A DNA stretch of 64,000 nt from assembly GCA_022013695.1 (NCBI GenBank), contig JAKLPS010000017.1, positions 59,265-123,264 of the forward strand, given 5' to 3'. The first letter of the stretch is position 1; every line of letters starts with the position of its first letter. This document shows, piece after piece, positions 9,935-18,790 of the stretch. The DNA is from Weeksellaceae bacterium. GTDB taxonomy: Bacteria; Bacteroidota; Bacteroidia; Flavobacteriales; Weeksellaceae. The position numbers were made by a program, and so were the translations under genes. The notes under the pieces are model-generated. The model ran no database searches and was not told the origin of the DNA. It saw nothing but the letters and a program-made list of their open reading frames with translations.

Positions 9935-12382
9935 CTAAAAATCTAATGAAATCGATCCTCTTACAGCTGCACCCATAATTGGTCTTGCCATTCTTGCAAC
10001 GGTTGCTGTAGTTGATGTGGATCTTGGGTCACCTTCTGTGATTCCAATTGTATTGAAAATATTAGTAGCATCTATCCCAAATCTAATTTTGCCTAATTGA
10101 TAAGATGTTCCTGCACCAAACTCGCTGAATGCCGGTAAAGAGTTATCTTCATTATTGATCTCATCTTGGAAACGTTTTCCGTAATAATTATAGCTCACAT
10201 AGGTTCTCCAGTCTTTGGTAATATTGACCGCTGGCGAAATATTGAAGTATAATTTTGGCATTCTTCTTACAGAATTACCATCATAGCTGAAAGATGTTCC
10301 ATCTGCATTTAGCCCCGTAAAGTTTTTGTATTTCGGATTTTGAATGGTTCCATTGAATACAAGTTCCAACTTATTATCCAACAATCTTACAAAGCCCTCC
10401 AACTCTACTCCAAAGTTTCTGGTATCTGCAAATTTATTTTCAGAACTTCCATCAGATAAAACATCGGTAAAGGAAAGATTCTTAAGCGTAGAATAGAAAG
10501 GGATTACGGTAATATCCAGATTACGTGAGTAATGTTTGTATCCTACTTCTATTTGATTGGTCAATGCAGGCTTTATCTTACTTAGATCTGCACTATTGTT
10601 CCAATAAGCTTCTTCATTCGGTGATCTGAATCCGTGCGAGAAACGGCCATAGACTGCATTTTCTGTATTCAGCTTGTAATTCAAAGATCCAGTATAAGAC
10701 ACTTTGCTTACTTTATAATTCCAATAAGAATACTGATTTCCAAGAACGCTCATCCCATCGTCTGCGGTAGATGATGCAAAGCTGTAATTGTTACCTCCTG
10801 CAGTGTATGCCGTAAGTCCGGAATTATTAAGATTTCCTGAAGTCGTATTAACTGTATAACCTTTGTAATAATCTTGTGCGTAACGAATACCACCATTGAA
10901 ACTTAACGCATCCGTAAGGTCATAATCAAGATTCAAGTAAGCATCATTGAGACTTCCTTCTAATCCGGAATCTCTTAATAAGAAAGAAATATTAGTAACA
11001 CCATTATAGGTTTTTGCATATCCTGCAGAACCTGGGGAAAGAGAATTATCTACCAAATTTAGCAATGTTGGTTTGCTTGTAGCAGTGGTAAGAATATTAC
11101 TCCAATTCCAATTTTGATTGGATCTCCAATTGGCTCTATAGAAACCTGCTGTTACATTTCCTTTATCCATTTTATAATTGAAGGATAAGTCATTTACAAA
11201 CTCGTGCATTTGCTTATCAATTGCCCAAAATCCTAATTTTTGAACATAAGCAGGATTTACGAGTGCTCCTGTTGCGGCATCTGTATATTGTGCATTGGCA
11301 GCATTTGCAATACCGTTAGATGCTGCAAAACCTGCAGCAGTTTGTGGTCCGCCTGCCGGAAAGATTGCAGTATAGTCCATATTGATGTTGGTAACTCTGG
11401 TCTTATTTAGTACGCTGAAGTTATTTCCTAAGTCATATTTAAACTCACCACCCAAGGTTTGTACTTTTGGATGGATTCCGTTTTCAAGATTTCTTTTGAA
11501 AAATCCCCCTCCTACTTGTGGCACATTTAGTTGACCAATAGACCTGTAAGAATAAGTTCCGTAATGGGCATCAAATCCAGGAAATTCTTTTAAATCATTT
11601 GTCAGAGGAATTGGTAAATAAAAAGTGTTCCTGTCATCTATATTTTTATAATATACTTTTGCATAGCCCTTATCAAAGACATATTTAAGATTCATTCTGA
11701 TTTGTCCTCCGTCATTTGCCTTATAACCTGTTTTTCTAATACCACTATCTGTTCTATAAAAACCTCCAACGTTGAAGAATAATTTGTCCTGAATAAGAGC
11801 TCCACCGAGATTCAGATCTGTTCTCATCAACCCATAAGTGCTGGTTTCTAATTTTGCAGCACCCTTGAATTCATTGGTCCCTTCCTTAGAAATAAAGTTG
11901 ATAAGTCCACCCGGAGAGTTATTTGCGAAGATGGAACCTGTTCCTCCTCTTAATGCTTCCATTCTCGCAGTCGTATTATCTACACGGAAAAAGTTGTCGG
12001 CATTTGCAAACTGCAATGCCCCATCTTCGAAAACAGGCAGCCCGTCTTCCTGAACCTGTACAAATTCATAAGCTCCAGCAGAAGGAATCCCTCTAGCAAA
12101 GAGATTATTTCCTACTTCTCCACCCGACGTTTCCACAGCAAAACCAGGTACTCTCTGCAACAATGCTGCTGCACTAATAGGATTTACTTTTTGAATGTCT
12201 TTTGCCGTAAAGGTAGAAATAGCCGTAGCCGACTCTATTTTCTTTTTTGGCCTGGAGTTTCCGGTAATGACTACCTGATCTATTTCATTGGTTTTAACGG
12301 AGTCTTTCAATTCCTGCGCATAAGCATTTTGGAAGTACATCGTTGCAATACCAGCAACCAAGATGAGTGATTTTTTTCTCAT
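9935..12382 (-). CDS. TonB-dependent outer membrane receptor, probable trehalose/oligosaccharide importer
   Basis: Outer membrane beta-barrel receptor of 815 aa that takes up substrate with energy from TonB-ExbBD. I take the ATG at 12382 (MRKKSLILVAGIATMYFQNA) because it gives a proper signal peptide ending AYAQ; the frame extends 20 codons further upstream without sense. A plug domain follows (ATAISTFTAKDIQKVNP, LLQRVPGF, then the conserved LRGGTGSIFANNSPGGLINF). The barrel ends in aromatic SISLDF, the usual C-terminal strand. It lies 14 bp after the trehalase gene and ends the operon. There is no SusD partner, which is typical for receptors of small sugars paired with an MFS permease. Trehalose as ligand is inferred from the neighbours, not from the receptor itself. 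Confidence 0.85.
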   Translation of the reverse strand: MRKKSLILVAGIATMYFQNAYAQELKDSVKTNEIDQVVITGNSRPKKKIESATAISTFTAKDIQKVNPISAAALLQRVPGFAVETSGGEVGNNLFARGIPSAGAYEFVQVQEDGLPVFEDGALQFANADNFFRVDNTTARMEALRGGTGSIFANNSPGGLINFISKEGTNEFKGAAKLETSTYGLMRTDLNLGGALIQDKLFFNVGGFYRTDSGIRKTGYKANDGGQIRMNLKYVFDKGYAKVYYKNIDDRNTFYLPIPLTNDLKEFPGFDAHYGTYSYRSIGQLNVPQVGGGFFKRNLENGIHPKVQTLGGEFKYDLGNNFSVLNKTRVTNINMDYTAIFPAGGPQTAAGFAASNGIANAANAQYTDAATGALVNPAYVQKLGFWAIDKQMHEFVNDLSFNYKMDKGNVTAGFYRANWRSNQNWNWSNILTTATSKPTLLNLVDNSLSPGSAGYAKTYNGVTNISFLLRDSGLEGSLNDAYLNLDYDLTDALSFNGGIRYAQDYYKGYTVNTTSGNLNNSGLTAYTAGGNNYSFASSTADDGMSVLGNQYSYWNYKVSKVSYTGSLNYKLNTENAVYGRFSHGFRSPNEEAYWNNSADLSKIKPALTNQIEVGYKHYSRNLDITVIPFYSTLKNLSFTDVLSDGSSENKFADTRNFGVELEGFVRLLDNKLELVFNGTIQNPKYKNFTGLNADGTSFSYDGNSVRRMPKLYFNISPAVNITKDWRTYVSYNYYGKRFQDEINNEDNSLPAFSEFGAGTSYQLGKIRFGIDATNIFNTIGITEGDPRSTSTTATVARMARPIMGAAVRGSISLDF

Positions 12383-12396
12383 GTTTTTTAAGTTTA

Positions 12397-13884
12397 TTAT
12401 TGTTTGTTTGTTTTCAATTTTATATAAACTCCATTGGTCCATCCGAATCCATCTTGGTTTGGATATTCCCCTCCTCCTGCAATACTTGTGGTGTCAATCG
12501 CATTATACTTCTCCATCAATTTTCCCGTGTTCTCATATATTCTCTCTACATTAGAACACCAATTATTTTTTATTTTTTCTGCTAAATCATCAAAACCGTA
12601 ATTCTTCATCGCTACAAAACCCAACCATTGATAGGGTGCCCAAGCATTGGGAGCATCCCACTGTTGGCCCGATTCTTTGGTTGTCGTAATCAGACCTCCC
12701 TTTTTAAGAAATTTTTCATTAATAGTTTCAGAAACTGCTTTTGCCTGATCTTGATTTGATAAATTCAAAAACAATGGATAAAGTGCGGCAATATGTTCTG
12801 ATGATGTCTTAGATTGTGATTTGATGTTATAATCCTTATAGATTTTCTCATCTTCGCTCCAGAAATATTTGTCAATTGCAAGTTTTCTGGCTTCTGCTTT
12901 TTGACTGTAATCAATTTTCTTATCCTCGAAGTTTTGAAGTCCTGAAGCTTTTGCCAAAGTCATTTCCAAATGCCACAAAAGACAGTTGAGATCTACTTGA
13001 GCAAGATGTAATGTTTCTATAGTTTGAATTGACTTTCCATCCGCAAACCATCTGCTGGAAAAGTCCCAGCCAGATTCGCAGGCTGCGCGAACATTTCTGT
13101 AAAATTCTGGATTCGAAGACGTTTCGGCATCTTCCACATCGATCATATAACTTTCTGGCCGAGGAGCATTTTCGTCATCAAAGTATCGGTTGAGAACGTC
13201 ACCATTTTCAGTTTTTATAACCCGCCTGTACTGATTTCCGTTGGGCAGATCTTCTACTCCATTCATCCAAAACTGATATTCCTTTTCTAATGTTTCAAAA
13301 TATTGAGAATAGATTTTTTTGTCATTGGTGCTTCCGAAAATTAAATCTAACATCAAGGAAAAATATGGCGGCTGCGAACGGCTTAGGAAATAAGTTCTGC
13401 TGGCATTCGGAACAAAACCAAAAGTATTGATCAGATAAGCACAGTTTTCTACAATATTTTTCATCATCTCGATCCTGCCAGAAACCTGCAAACCCAGCAT
13501 CACATAATAGCTGTCCCAATAGAAAAATTCGTTGAACCGTCCTCCTGGAACGATGTAGGGCTTTGGAAGCTTGAGCAATGTTCCTTTATCCTCGGAAGCG
13601 GTTCTTGTCAATTCGTCCCAGAGTTGTTCTATATGCTCATCTATCGGCAATCCCTCTTCCTGGTCAACAGACGGCTCCGAAGACTGGACTTTGAAATATT
13701 GCAAAACAAATTCTTTTAGGTCAAAGCCTTGATTTCCTTTTTGGGAGCGAAACTTTTCGTTGATTTCTGAAATCGAAAATAGCGGAATAGCGTCTGCCAT
13801 TACTTTTTGATCTTCGAAAATCTTAGATCTCTGAACGGCATCAAACAAATCAAAAAATTCCTCAATGTACAGATTTGGCTTCAT
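12397..13884 (-). CDS. Cytoplasmic alpha,alpha-trehalase, glycoside hydrolase family 37
   Basis: Hydrolyses trehalose to two glucose. The protein has 495 aa and no signal peptide, so it resembles cytoplasmic TreF more than periplasmic TreA. Both GH37 signatures are present: PGGRFNEFFYWDSYY from residue 113 and QQWDAPNAWAPYQW from 408. The catalytic acid is expected in SGWDFSSRW (Asp274) and the base in GGGEYPNQDGFGWTNG (Glu473), both intact. The first codons overlap the end of the MFS gene by 23 bp, which indicates translational coupling. Substrate that arrives through the TonB receptor and the MFS permease would be cleaved here. Confidence 0.93.
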   Translation of the reverse strand: MKPNLYIEEFFDLFDAVQRSKIFEDQKVMADAIPLFSISEINEKFRSQKGNQGFDLKEFVLQYFKVQSSEPSVDQEEGLPIDEHIEQLWDELTRTASEDKGTLLKLPKPYIVPGGRFNEFFYWDSYYVMLGLQVSGRIEMMKNIVENCAYLINTFGFVPNASRTYFLSRSQPPYFSLMLDLIFGSTNDKKIYSQYFETLEKEYQFWMNGVEDLPNGNQYRRVIKTENGDVLNRYFDDENAPRPESYMIDVEDAETSSNPEFYRNVRAACESGWDFSSRWFADGKSIQTIETLHLAQVDLNCLLWHLEMTLAKASGLQNFEDKKIDYSQKAEARKLAIDKYFWSEDEKIYKDYNIKSQSKTSSEHIAALYPLFLNLSNQDQAKAVSETINEKFLKKGGLITTTKESGQQWDAPNAWAPYQWLGFVAMKNYGFDDLAEKIKNNWCSNVERIYENTGKLMEKYNAIDTTSIAGGGEYPNQDGFGWTNGVYIKLKTNKQ

Positions 13885-15103
13885 TCAATTTTGATTTTTT
13901 ATCGATTTTATTAATGAAAAATATAACGATAATAAGAACTGTTAGAGGAATGAGGGAAAAATAAAAGGCCTTGTGTCCTCCGATATTCTGAAAAAGATAT
14001 CCTATGATGACCGAGCCGCAGGTCCCACCTACCGCCGAGAAAAAAGTTAGAATACCCGCAACGGCGCTGTGCCAATGTTTCTCTGTTGCACTAAGTATGG
14101 TAGAGTTGATCAGGGGATAAATGGGTGCTAAAAATAAACCTATCAGCGGGAAAACAAAGCCAATCATAGGAACATCACTTATATTCTTTATCTCTGTGAC
14201 CGCAAGATCCGAAGCTAAAGGAAGAACGAAAATCACAAGCCCGGCAGCGCAAAACAAGCAAAATGTAAGATAGAAATACCAATGGATCTGCTTGACAATA
14301 ATGCCTGAAATGAATCTGCCAAATGCAATGGAAAGCATCAAAATAACCGCCATCTGACCAGCCAATTTTTCGCTCAAATGCAGCACTTTTTGATTGAAAG
14401 TTGGCAGCCAAGACATGATGCCTTGCTCCGTCATCACATACATAAATGCAAATACGGCAAAGAGGATCAGCAGCGGTCTGCTCATCAGCTGAATCATATC
14501 TTTGAACTCATCAACCGTAGATTTTGAAGTTTCTACAGCAGGCAGATTGAATTTGGAAAATAAAATGAAAACGAAAACCACCGCGATGAGACTTGCCAAA
14601 ATCAGATAAACATCCAGCCAAGCGTTGGGATTCGTCTCACTATAGAACATTGGAAAAATGATATATGCGAAAACAATTCCCAGCATAAAGACACTTTCTA
14701 TGTAGCTCATAAAGGATTGGTGATCGCTCTCGTTCTCTGCAACGACGCCTATTAATGCTAAAACAGACACTTTGATGATGGCAAAGGAAAATCCTGTGCA
14801 AGCGAATAGCAAAATGACGCTCCAAAAGGAATTGCCAAAATACATAATGAAACAACCAAGAAAGACCAAAGCATAACTGATCAGCATTCCTTTTTTATAG
14901 CCTAATTTGGGTAAGAAAGAACCGATCAAGAAGGCAACTATGGCAATTGTTAAATCTTTTGCAGGCTCTAGCAAGCTAGCTTTGGACTCTGTGATGCCGT
15001 AAACATTTTGGGACTTTTGGATCAGAAGTCCGACGCTGTTCAACAATGCTGCAAAAACAAAATAATTGATGAACAGCACCAATTTGATTCCCAGATTTTT
15101 CAT
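13862..15103 (-). CDS. MFS sugar permease, probable trehalose transporter
   Basis: Inner membrane transporter of 413 aa with about 12 hydrophobic segments, of the major facilitator superfamily. The N-terminus (MKNLGIKLVLFINYFVFAAL) and the segment GMLISYALVFLGCFIMYFG resemble fucose/glucose/galactose:proton permeases of Bacteroidota. I prefer the ATG at 15103; an in-frame ATG seven codons upstream (15124) is possible. It is the first gene of the trehalose operon and overlaps the trehalase gene. Together they imply that intact trehalose crosses the inner membrane before hydrolysis. The exact substrate is inferred from context. Confidence 0.85.
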   Translation of the reverse strand: MKNLGIKLVLFINYFVFAALLNSVGLLIQKSQNVYGITESKASLLEPAKDLTIAIVAFLIGSFLPKLGYKKGMLISYALVFLGCFIMYFGNSFWSVILLFACTGFSFAIIKVSVLALIGVVAENESDHQSFMSYIESVFMLGIVFAYIIFPMFYSETNPNAWLDVYLILASLIAVVFVFILFSKFNLPAVETSKSTVDEFKDMIQLMSRPLLILFAVFAFMYVMTEQGIMSWLPTFNQKVLHLSEKLAGQMAVILMLSIAFGRFISGIIVKQIHWYFYLTFCLFCAAGLVIFVLPLASDLAVTEIKNISDVPMIGFVFPLIGLFLAPIYPLINSTILSATEKHWHSAVAGILTFFSAVGGTCGSVIIGYLFQNIGGHKAFYFSLIPLTVLIIVIFFINKIDKKSKLNEAKSVH

Positions 15104-15121
15104 TAGATAAATTGATTGATG

Positions 15122-15129
15122 CAAATGTA
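15122..15129 (-). promoter_or_regulatory. Candidate promoter of the trehalose operon
   Basis: TACATTTG on the minus strand fits the -7 element TAnnTTTG. The nearest TTG (15158-15156) is 26 nt upstream, longer than the usual 19-20. A weak core promoter of this kind would fit dependence on the divergent AraC-type activator. The 120-bp divergent region also has AATGCT/AGCATT (15191-15196 with 15213-15218). Confidence 0.45.
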
Positions 15130-15224
15130 TTAACGTTCAGTTTACATTAATTTAACAAATTAATTCATTGCTTGCACTGCATTAATATAAAATGCTATAT
15201 TTAATAAAATTAAGCATTAAAATA

Positions 15225-16073
15225 ATGAAGGTTAGTTTCGAAACGGTGCTTCCCGATAAAAACAGTTCTTTCCGCACGCTTCACAACAATGTGCCCGTTC
15301 GGGAGTTGCGCTGGGCGTATCATTATCATCCAGAAATTGAGTTGGTCTGTGTGATTTCTGGTAACGGGAGCCGGCACGTGGGCTATCATAAAAGTAATTA
15401 TACGGATGGCGACTTGGTACTCATCGGCTCCCATATTCCACATTCGGGATTTGGGGTTAATTCCGTAGATCCGCACGAGGAGATCGTGCTGCAGTTCAAA
15501 GAAAAGATTGTGAGTTTTCCGAAAGAAGTGGAAGAAATGGCTTCATTAGAAAGATTAATCGCAAAAGCTCAATTTGGAATAATGTTCGGATCGAAAGTGA
15601 AGCGAAAGATCTTGCCGCAGCTTTATAAAATCTTAGAAACTGAAAATAGCAAACGGTACTTCATCCTGCTGAATATTCTTTTTGAATTGGCAGAAACCAA
15701 AGATTATGTCCTATTGAATAAGGAAGTGATGCCCCACTCGGTAATCTCTAAAAATAAGGAAAGACTGCAATCGATCTTTACATTTGTAGAAAAAAATTAT
15801 GACAAGGATATTGACATTCACGAGATGGCCAGTCTGGCGAATTTGACTTTGCCGGCTTTTTGTAGCTTTTTCAAAAAGACCACGAAGCTGACTTTTACGG
15901 ATTTCATCAACCAGTACAGAATCCACAAAGCGTGCAATCTGATGGTGCAGGGCAAAAGTGTGTCGGAATCTTGCTACGAAACAGGATATAACAGCATCTC
16001 GTACTTCAGCAGAACCTTTAAAAAATATATGGGCAAGACACCTACTGAGTTTAACCTTGAATTGTGGAAATAA
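15225..16073 (+). CDS. AraC family transcriptional regulator of the trehalose locus
   Basis: DNA-binding regulator of 282 aa. The start at 15225 (MKVSFETVLP) is preferred over an upstream in-frame ATG at 15192, because the preceding residues are unlike the family. The N-terminal half is a cupin-like sensing domain (WAYHYHPEIELVCVISG, then GDLVLIGSHIPHSGF). The C-terminal half has two helix-turn-helix motifs (HEMASLANLTLPAFCSFFKK and SVSESCYETGYNSISYFSRT, followed by FKKYMGKTPTEF). It is divergent from the permease-trehalase-receptor operon, which suggests that it activates that operon in response to a sugar. It converges on nusG. Confidence 0.9.
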   Translation: MKVSFETVLPDKNSSFRTLHNNVPVRELRWAYHYHPEIELVCVISGNGSRHVGYHKSNYTDGDLVLIGSHIPHSGFGVNSVDPHEEIVLQFKEKIVSFPKEVEEMASLERLIAKAQFGIMFGSKVKRKILPQLYKILETENSKRYFILLNILFELAETKDYVLLNKEVMPHSVISKNKERLQSIFTFVEKNYDKDIDIHEMASLANLTLPAFCSFFKKTTKLTFTDFINQYRIHKACNLMVQGKSVSESCYETGYNSISYFSRTFKKYMGKTPTEFNLELWK

Positions 16074-16075
16074 AA

Positions 16076-16106
16076 AAACCACCACGTCTAAGACGAGATG
16101 GTTATT
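16076..16106. terminator. Shared terminator between araC-type gene and nusG
   Basis: AACCA...TGGTT with an inner CGT/ACG pairing lies between two convergent genes. An A-run precedes it, giving a T-run on the minus strand, and T-rich sequence follows on the plus strand. It probably works in both directions. Confidence 0.55.
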
Positions 16107-16127
16107 ATGATTTTTTTCAAAATATAT

Positions 16128-16670
16128 TTAGACTTTTTCTACCTGCATAAAGCTAAGTTCCATTGGGGTTTTTCTACCAAAAATAAGAACTGAAACTTCT
16201 ACTTTCTTCTTTTCTTCGAGGATTTTTTCTATGGTTCCGTTGAATCCGTTGAAAGGGCCATCGATTACTTTTACATTTTCTCCAACGATAAAAGGAATTT
16301 CTACGTCTGTAGCAAATTCGGAAAGTTCATCCATTCTTCCGAGCATTCTGTTAACCTCCGATTTTCTCATTGGAACTGGCTCTCCACCTTTGGTCAAACT
16401 TAAGAAAGAAATAACACCGGGAATATTTTTGATAACGTGCGGCACTTCTCCAACCAAATCCGCTTCTAACATAAGATAGCCAGGATAGTAAGGTTTTTCT
16501 TTTGGAACTTTCTTACCATTTCTTATTTGGATCACCTTTTCCATCGGAATCACTACCTGAGTAACGTAGGCCTCCATATTCAATCTTTGGATTTCGTTCT
16601 CAATATAGTTTTTGACTTTATTTTCCTGTCCGCTAATAGCTTTCAGCACATACCATTTCGATTCGCTCAT
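16128..16670 (-). CDS. nusG: Transcription termination/antitermination factor NusG
   Basis: NusG, 180 aa, which binds the RNA polymerase clamp and links it to Rho or to the ribosome. The N-terminal NGN domain (SKWYVLKAISGQENKVKNYI, with PGYLMLEADL) is followed by the C-terminal KOW domain (VGENVKVIDGPFNGFNGTIE). It lies 18 bp after secE. In most bacteria rplK follows directly; here the next gene is the convergent AraC regulator. Confidence 0.96.
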   Translation of the reverse strand: MSESKWYVLKAISGQENKVKNYIENEIQRLNMEAYVTQVVIPMEKVIQIRNGKKVPKEKPYYPGYLMLEADLVGEVPHVIKNIPGVISFLSLTKGGEPVPMRKSEVNRMLGRMDELSEFATDVEIPFIVGENVKVIDGPFNGFNGTIEKILEEKKKVEVSVLIFGRKTPMELSFMQVEKV

Positions 16671-16688
16671 GAGGAAAGTAATTTTGGA

Positions 16689-16892
16689 TTAGTTAAACAA
16701 ATTAATAAACGTTGCTACGAAATTCTTGATCGTCACGCTGAAGAAAGAATCTACGCCAAATGTCAGTAAAGCCAAGATGACCGTTGTCACAGAAACAACA
16801 ATAGTTGAAGACTGCAACTCGGCCCATTTTGGCCACTCTACTTTATCTTTAAATTCTGTATAAGAACCCTTTAAAAATTCGACTAAGCTCAT
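16689..16892 (-). CDS. secE: Preprotein translocase subunit SecE
   Basis: Small single-span SecE of 67 aa, the clamp subunit of the SecYEG channel. The conserved amphipathic motif FLKGSYTEFKDKVEWPKWAE precedes one transmembrane helix (residues about 29-50), as expected for the short bacterial form. It lies between tRNA-Trp and nusG, the canonical position. Confidence 0.94.
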   Translation of the reverse strand: MSLVEFLKGSYTEFKDKVEWPKWAELQSSTIVVSVTTVILALLTFGVDSFFSVTIKNFVATFINLFN

Positions 16893-16905
16893 GATTTTCT
16901 TTTTG

Positions 16906-16976
16906 CACGGGCACTAGGATTCGAACCCAGATCAACGGTTTTGGAGACCGGTATCCTACCATTGGACGATGCCCGT
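16906..16976 (-). tRNA. tRNA-Trp (anticodon CCA)
   Basis: Cloverleaf of 71 nt with acceptor ACGGGCA/TGCCCGT, discriminator G, a CCA anticodon in loop CTCCAAA and T-loop TTCGAAT. The 3' CCA is not encoded. It lies between tuf and secE as in many bacteria. The tuf terminator hairpin sits only about 10 nt upstream of its 5' end. Confidence 0.95.
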
Positions 16977-16986
16977 AGATTAAAAA

Positions 16987-17012
16987 AGTTCCGTAAGTCT
17001 CCTTACGGAACT
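16987..17012 (-). terminator. Intrinsic terminator after tuf
   Basis: Perfect 10-bp stem AGTTCCGTAA/TTACGGAACT with a 6-nt loop, followed by TTTTTTA on the minus strand. It lies 20 nt past the tuf stop and just before tRNA-Trp, so tRNA-Trp-secE-nusG must depend on read-through or on an unrecognised start. Confidence 0.85.
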
Positions 17013-17032
17013 ATTATTATATATTTAGATAA

Positions 17033-18220
17033 TTAGTCCGTGATCTCAGTTACCTGGCCTGCACCAACTGTTCTACCACCTTCTCTGATTGCAAATCTAA
17101 GACCTACGTTAAGAGCGATTGGTTGCAACAGTTCTACTGTAATGGTTAAGTTATCACCTGGCATTACCATTTCTACACCTTCTGGTAAGAAGATCTCACC
17201 AGTAACGTCCGTTGTTCTAACGTAGAACTGAGGACGGTATTTGTTGTGGAACGGGGTGTGACGGCCGCCTTCTTCCTTAGAAAGGATATAAACCTCAGCT
17301 TTGAATTTCTTGTGTGGTTTCACAGAATCTTTCTTAGCAATTACCATTCCTCTCTTGATGTCGGTTTTTTCAATACCTCTCAACAATAGACCTACATTGT
17401 CACCTGCCTCTCCTCTATCTAGGATTTTTCTGAACATCTCAACACCAGTGATCGTAGAAGTTAATTTCTCATCACCCATACCAACGATGTCCACAGGATC
17501 TCCTGTGTTGATTACGCCAGCCTCGATTCTACCAGTTGCAACAGTTCCTCTACCAGTGATAGAGAACACGTCTTCAATTGGCATCAAGAATGGTTTATCT
17601 TGATCTCTTACAGGAAGTTCGATCCAAGTATCAACAGCATCCATCAATTCTTCGATTTTTCCAACCCATTTTGGATCACCGTTCAATCCTCCTAAGGCAG
17701 AACCTTGGATGATTGGAGCGTTTTCTCCGTCATATTCGTAAGAAGAAAGAAGATCTCTGATTTCTAGTTCTACTAATTCTAATAATTCTTCATCATCTAC
17801 CATATCTACTTTGTTCATAAAAACAAGTACATTCGGTACATTTACCTGGCGACAAAGCAAGATGTGCTCTCTAGTCTGAGGCATTGGTCCGTCGGTAGCA
17901 GCAACTACAAGGATAGCGCCGTCCATCTGGGCAGCACCAGTTACCATGTTTTTTACATAATCTGCGTGACCAGGACAATCTACGTGAGCATAATGTCTGT
18001 TTGCAGTTTCGTACTCGATGTGAGCTGTATTGATAGTGATACCTCTTTCTTTTTCTTCTGGTGCAGAATCGATAGAAGAGAAATCTCTTGCTGTGCCGAG
18101 TCCTTTATCAGATAACACTTTGCTGATAGCAGCTGTAAGTGTAGTTTTACCATGGTCAACGTGACCAATAGTACCAATGTTCAAGTGGGGTTTGTTACGA
18201 TTAAACGTTTCCTTTGCCAT
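17033..18220 (-). CDS. tuf: Elongation factor Tu
   Basis: EF-Tu, 395 aa, the GTPase that brings aminoacyl-tRNA to the ribosome. G motifs are intact: [16 protein letters not shown] and NKVDMVD. Domains II and III carry [12 protein letters not shown] and the EF-Tu segment [17 protein letters not shown]. It lies after a four-tRNA operon in the same order as the enterobacterial thrU-tyrU-glyT-thrT-tufB region. It has its own promoter 39 bp upstream and its own terminator. Confidence 0.98.
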   Translation of the reverse strand: MAKETFNRNKPHLNIGTIGHVDHGKTTLTAAISKVLSDKGLGTARDFSSIDSAPEEKERGITINTAHIEYETANRHYAHVDCPGHADYVKNMVTGAAQMDGAILVVAATDGPMPQTREHILLCRQVNVPNVLVFMNKVDMVDDEELLELVELEIRDLLSSYEYDGENAPIIQGSALGGLNGDPKWVGKIEELMDAVDTWIELPVRDQDKPFLMPIEDVFSITGRGTVATGRIEAGVINTGDPVDIVGMGDEKLTSTITGVEMFRKILDRGEAGDNVGLLLRGIEKTDIKRGMVIAKKDSVKPHKKFKAEVYILSKEEGGRHTPFHNKYRPQFYVRTTDVTGEIFLPEGVEMVMPGDNLTITVELLQPIALNVGLRFAIREGGRTVGAGQVTEITD

Positions 18221-18258
18221 GATTTAATATTTATTAATTAATTATTTTTTTCGGTTTG

Positions 18259-18285
18259 CAAATATAACGATTTTTTGAATATCAA
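18259..18285 (-). promoter_or_regulatory. tuf promoter
   Basis: TATATTTG (18266-18259) on the minus strand matches the -7 consensus. A TTG lies 16 nt upstream (18285-18283), a somewhat short spacing. The predicted leader is about 30 nt. The remaining 100 bp up to the tRNA terminator hold only AT-rich sequence. Confidence 0.55.
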
Positions 18286-18393
18286 GAATAATTTTATCGA
18301 AATTTTAAAATTTTGATACTCAAATATTAGGAGCTTAATAAATCCAAATATTTTGACTGCAAATTTATGAATTTTATCTCAGAATATAAAAAA

Positions 18394-18413
18394 ATCCCGA
18401 ATATCTTCGGGAT
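18394..18413 (-). terminator. Terminator of the Thr-Tyr-Gly-Thr tRNA operon
   Basis: Stem ATCCCGAA/TTCGGGAT with a 4-nt loop, followed on the minus strand by a run of seven T. It lies 8 nt after the 3' end of tRNA-Thr(GGT) and separates the tRNA operon from tuf. Confidence 0.85.
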
Positions 18414-18420
18414 CTCTTGG

Positions 18421-18492
18421 AGCCAACTACGGGATTTGAACCCGTGACCTCTTCCTTACCAAGGAAGCACTCTACCCCTGAGCTAAGTCGGC
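18421..18492 (-). tRNA. tRNA-Thr (anticodon GGT)
   Basis: 72-nt cloverleaf with acceptor GCCGACT/AGTTGGC (one G-T pair), anticodon loop around GGT, T-loop TTCAAAT and discriminator T. Last tRNA of the four-gene operon. Confidence 0.95.
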
Positions 18493-18530
18493 CTAAAAAA
18501 AAATCACATTCCGCATGGTTTGTGATTTTG

Positions 18531-18603
18531 AGCGAAAGACGGGGGTCGAACCCGCGACATTCAGCTTGGAAGGCTGACGCTCTACCAACTGAGCTACTTT
18601 CGC
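18531..18603 (-). tRNA. tRNA-Gly (anticodon TCC)
   Basis: 73-nt cloverleaf with acceptor GCGAAAG/CTTTCGC, anticodon TCC in the loop CTTCCAA and T-arm GCGGGTTCGACCCCCGT. Third tRNA of the operon. Confidence 0.95.
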
Positions 18604-18690
18604 AATTTTTGTTTCCAAAAAATGTTGGCAAACGGTCTGCAAATTTAAAAATTAATTTCTAAATCCGCAACGATGTTTTCATAAAAAAAG

Positions 18691-18771
18691 TGGGGAGAGC
18701 AGGATTCGAACCTACGTAGCCGAAGCAGCTGAGTTACAGTCAGCCCCATTTGACCGCTCTGGTATCTCCCC
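18691..18771 (-). tRNA. tRNA-Tyr (anticodon GTA)
   Basis: 81-nt class II tRNA with a long variable arm, acceptor GGGGAGA/TCTCCCC, anticodon GTA in CTGTAAC and discriminator A. Second tRNA of the operon. Confidence 0.95.
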
Positions 18772-18790
18772 AGTATTTTTTTATAAATGG

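Noticed and set aside
9935..16073. Trehalose locus as a transposon or genomic island with mobility genes
   Set aside because: No transposase, integrase, terminal inverted repeats or target duplication is visible at either edge.
18360..18367. TAAATTTG on the minus strand as a second tuf promoter
   Set aside because: No TTG at a suitable distance, and a better-placed -7 element lies closer to tuf.
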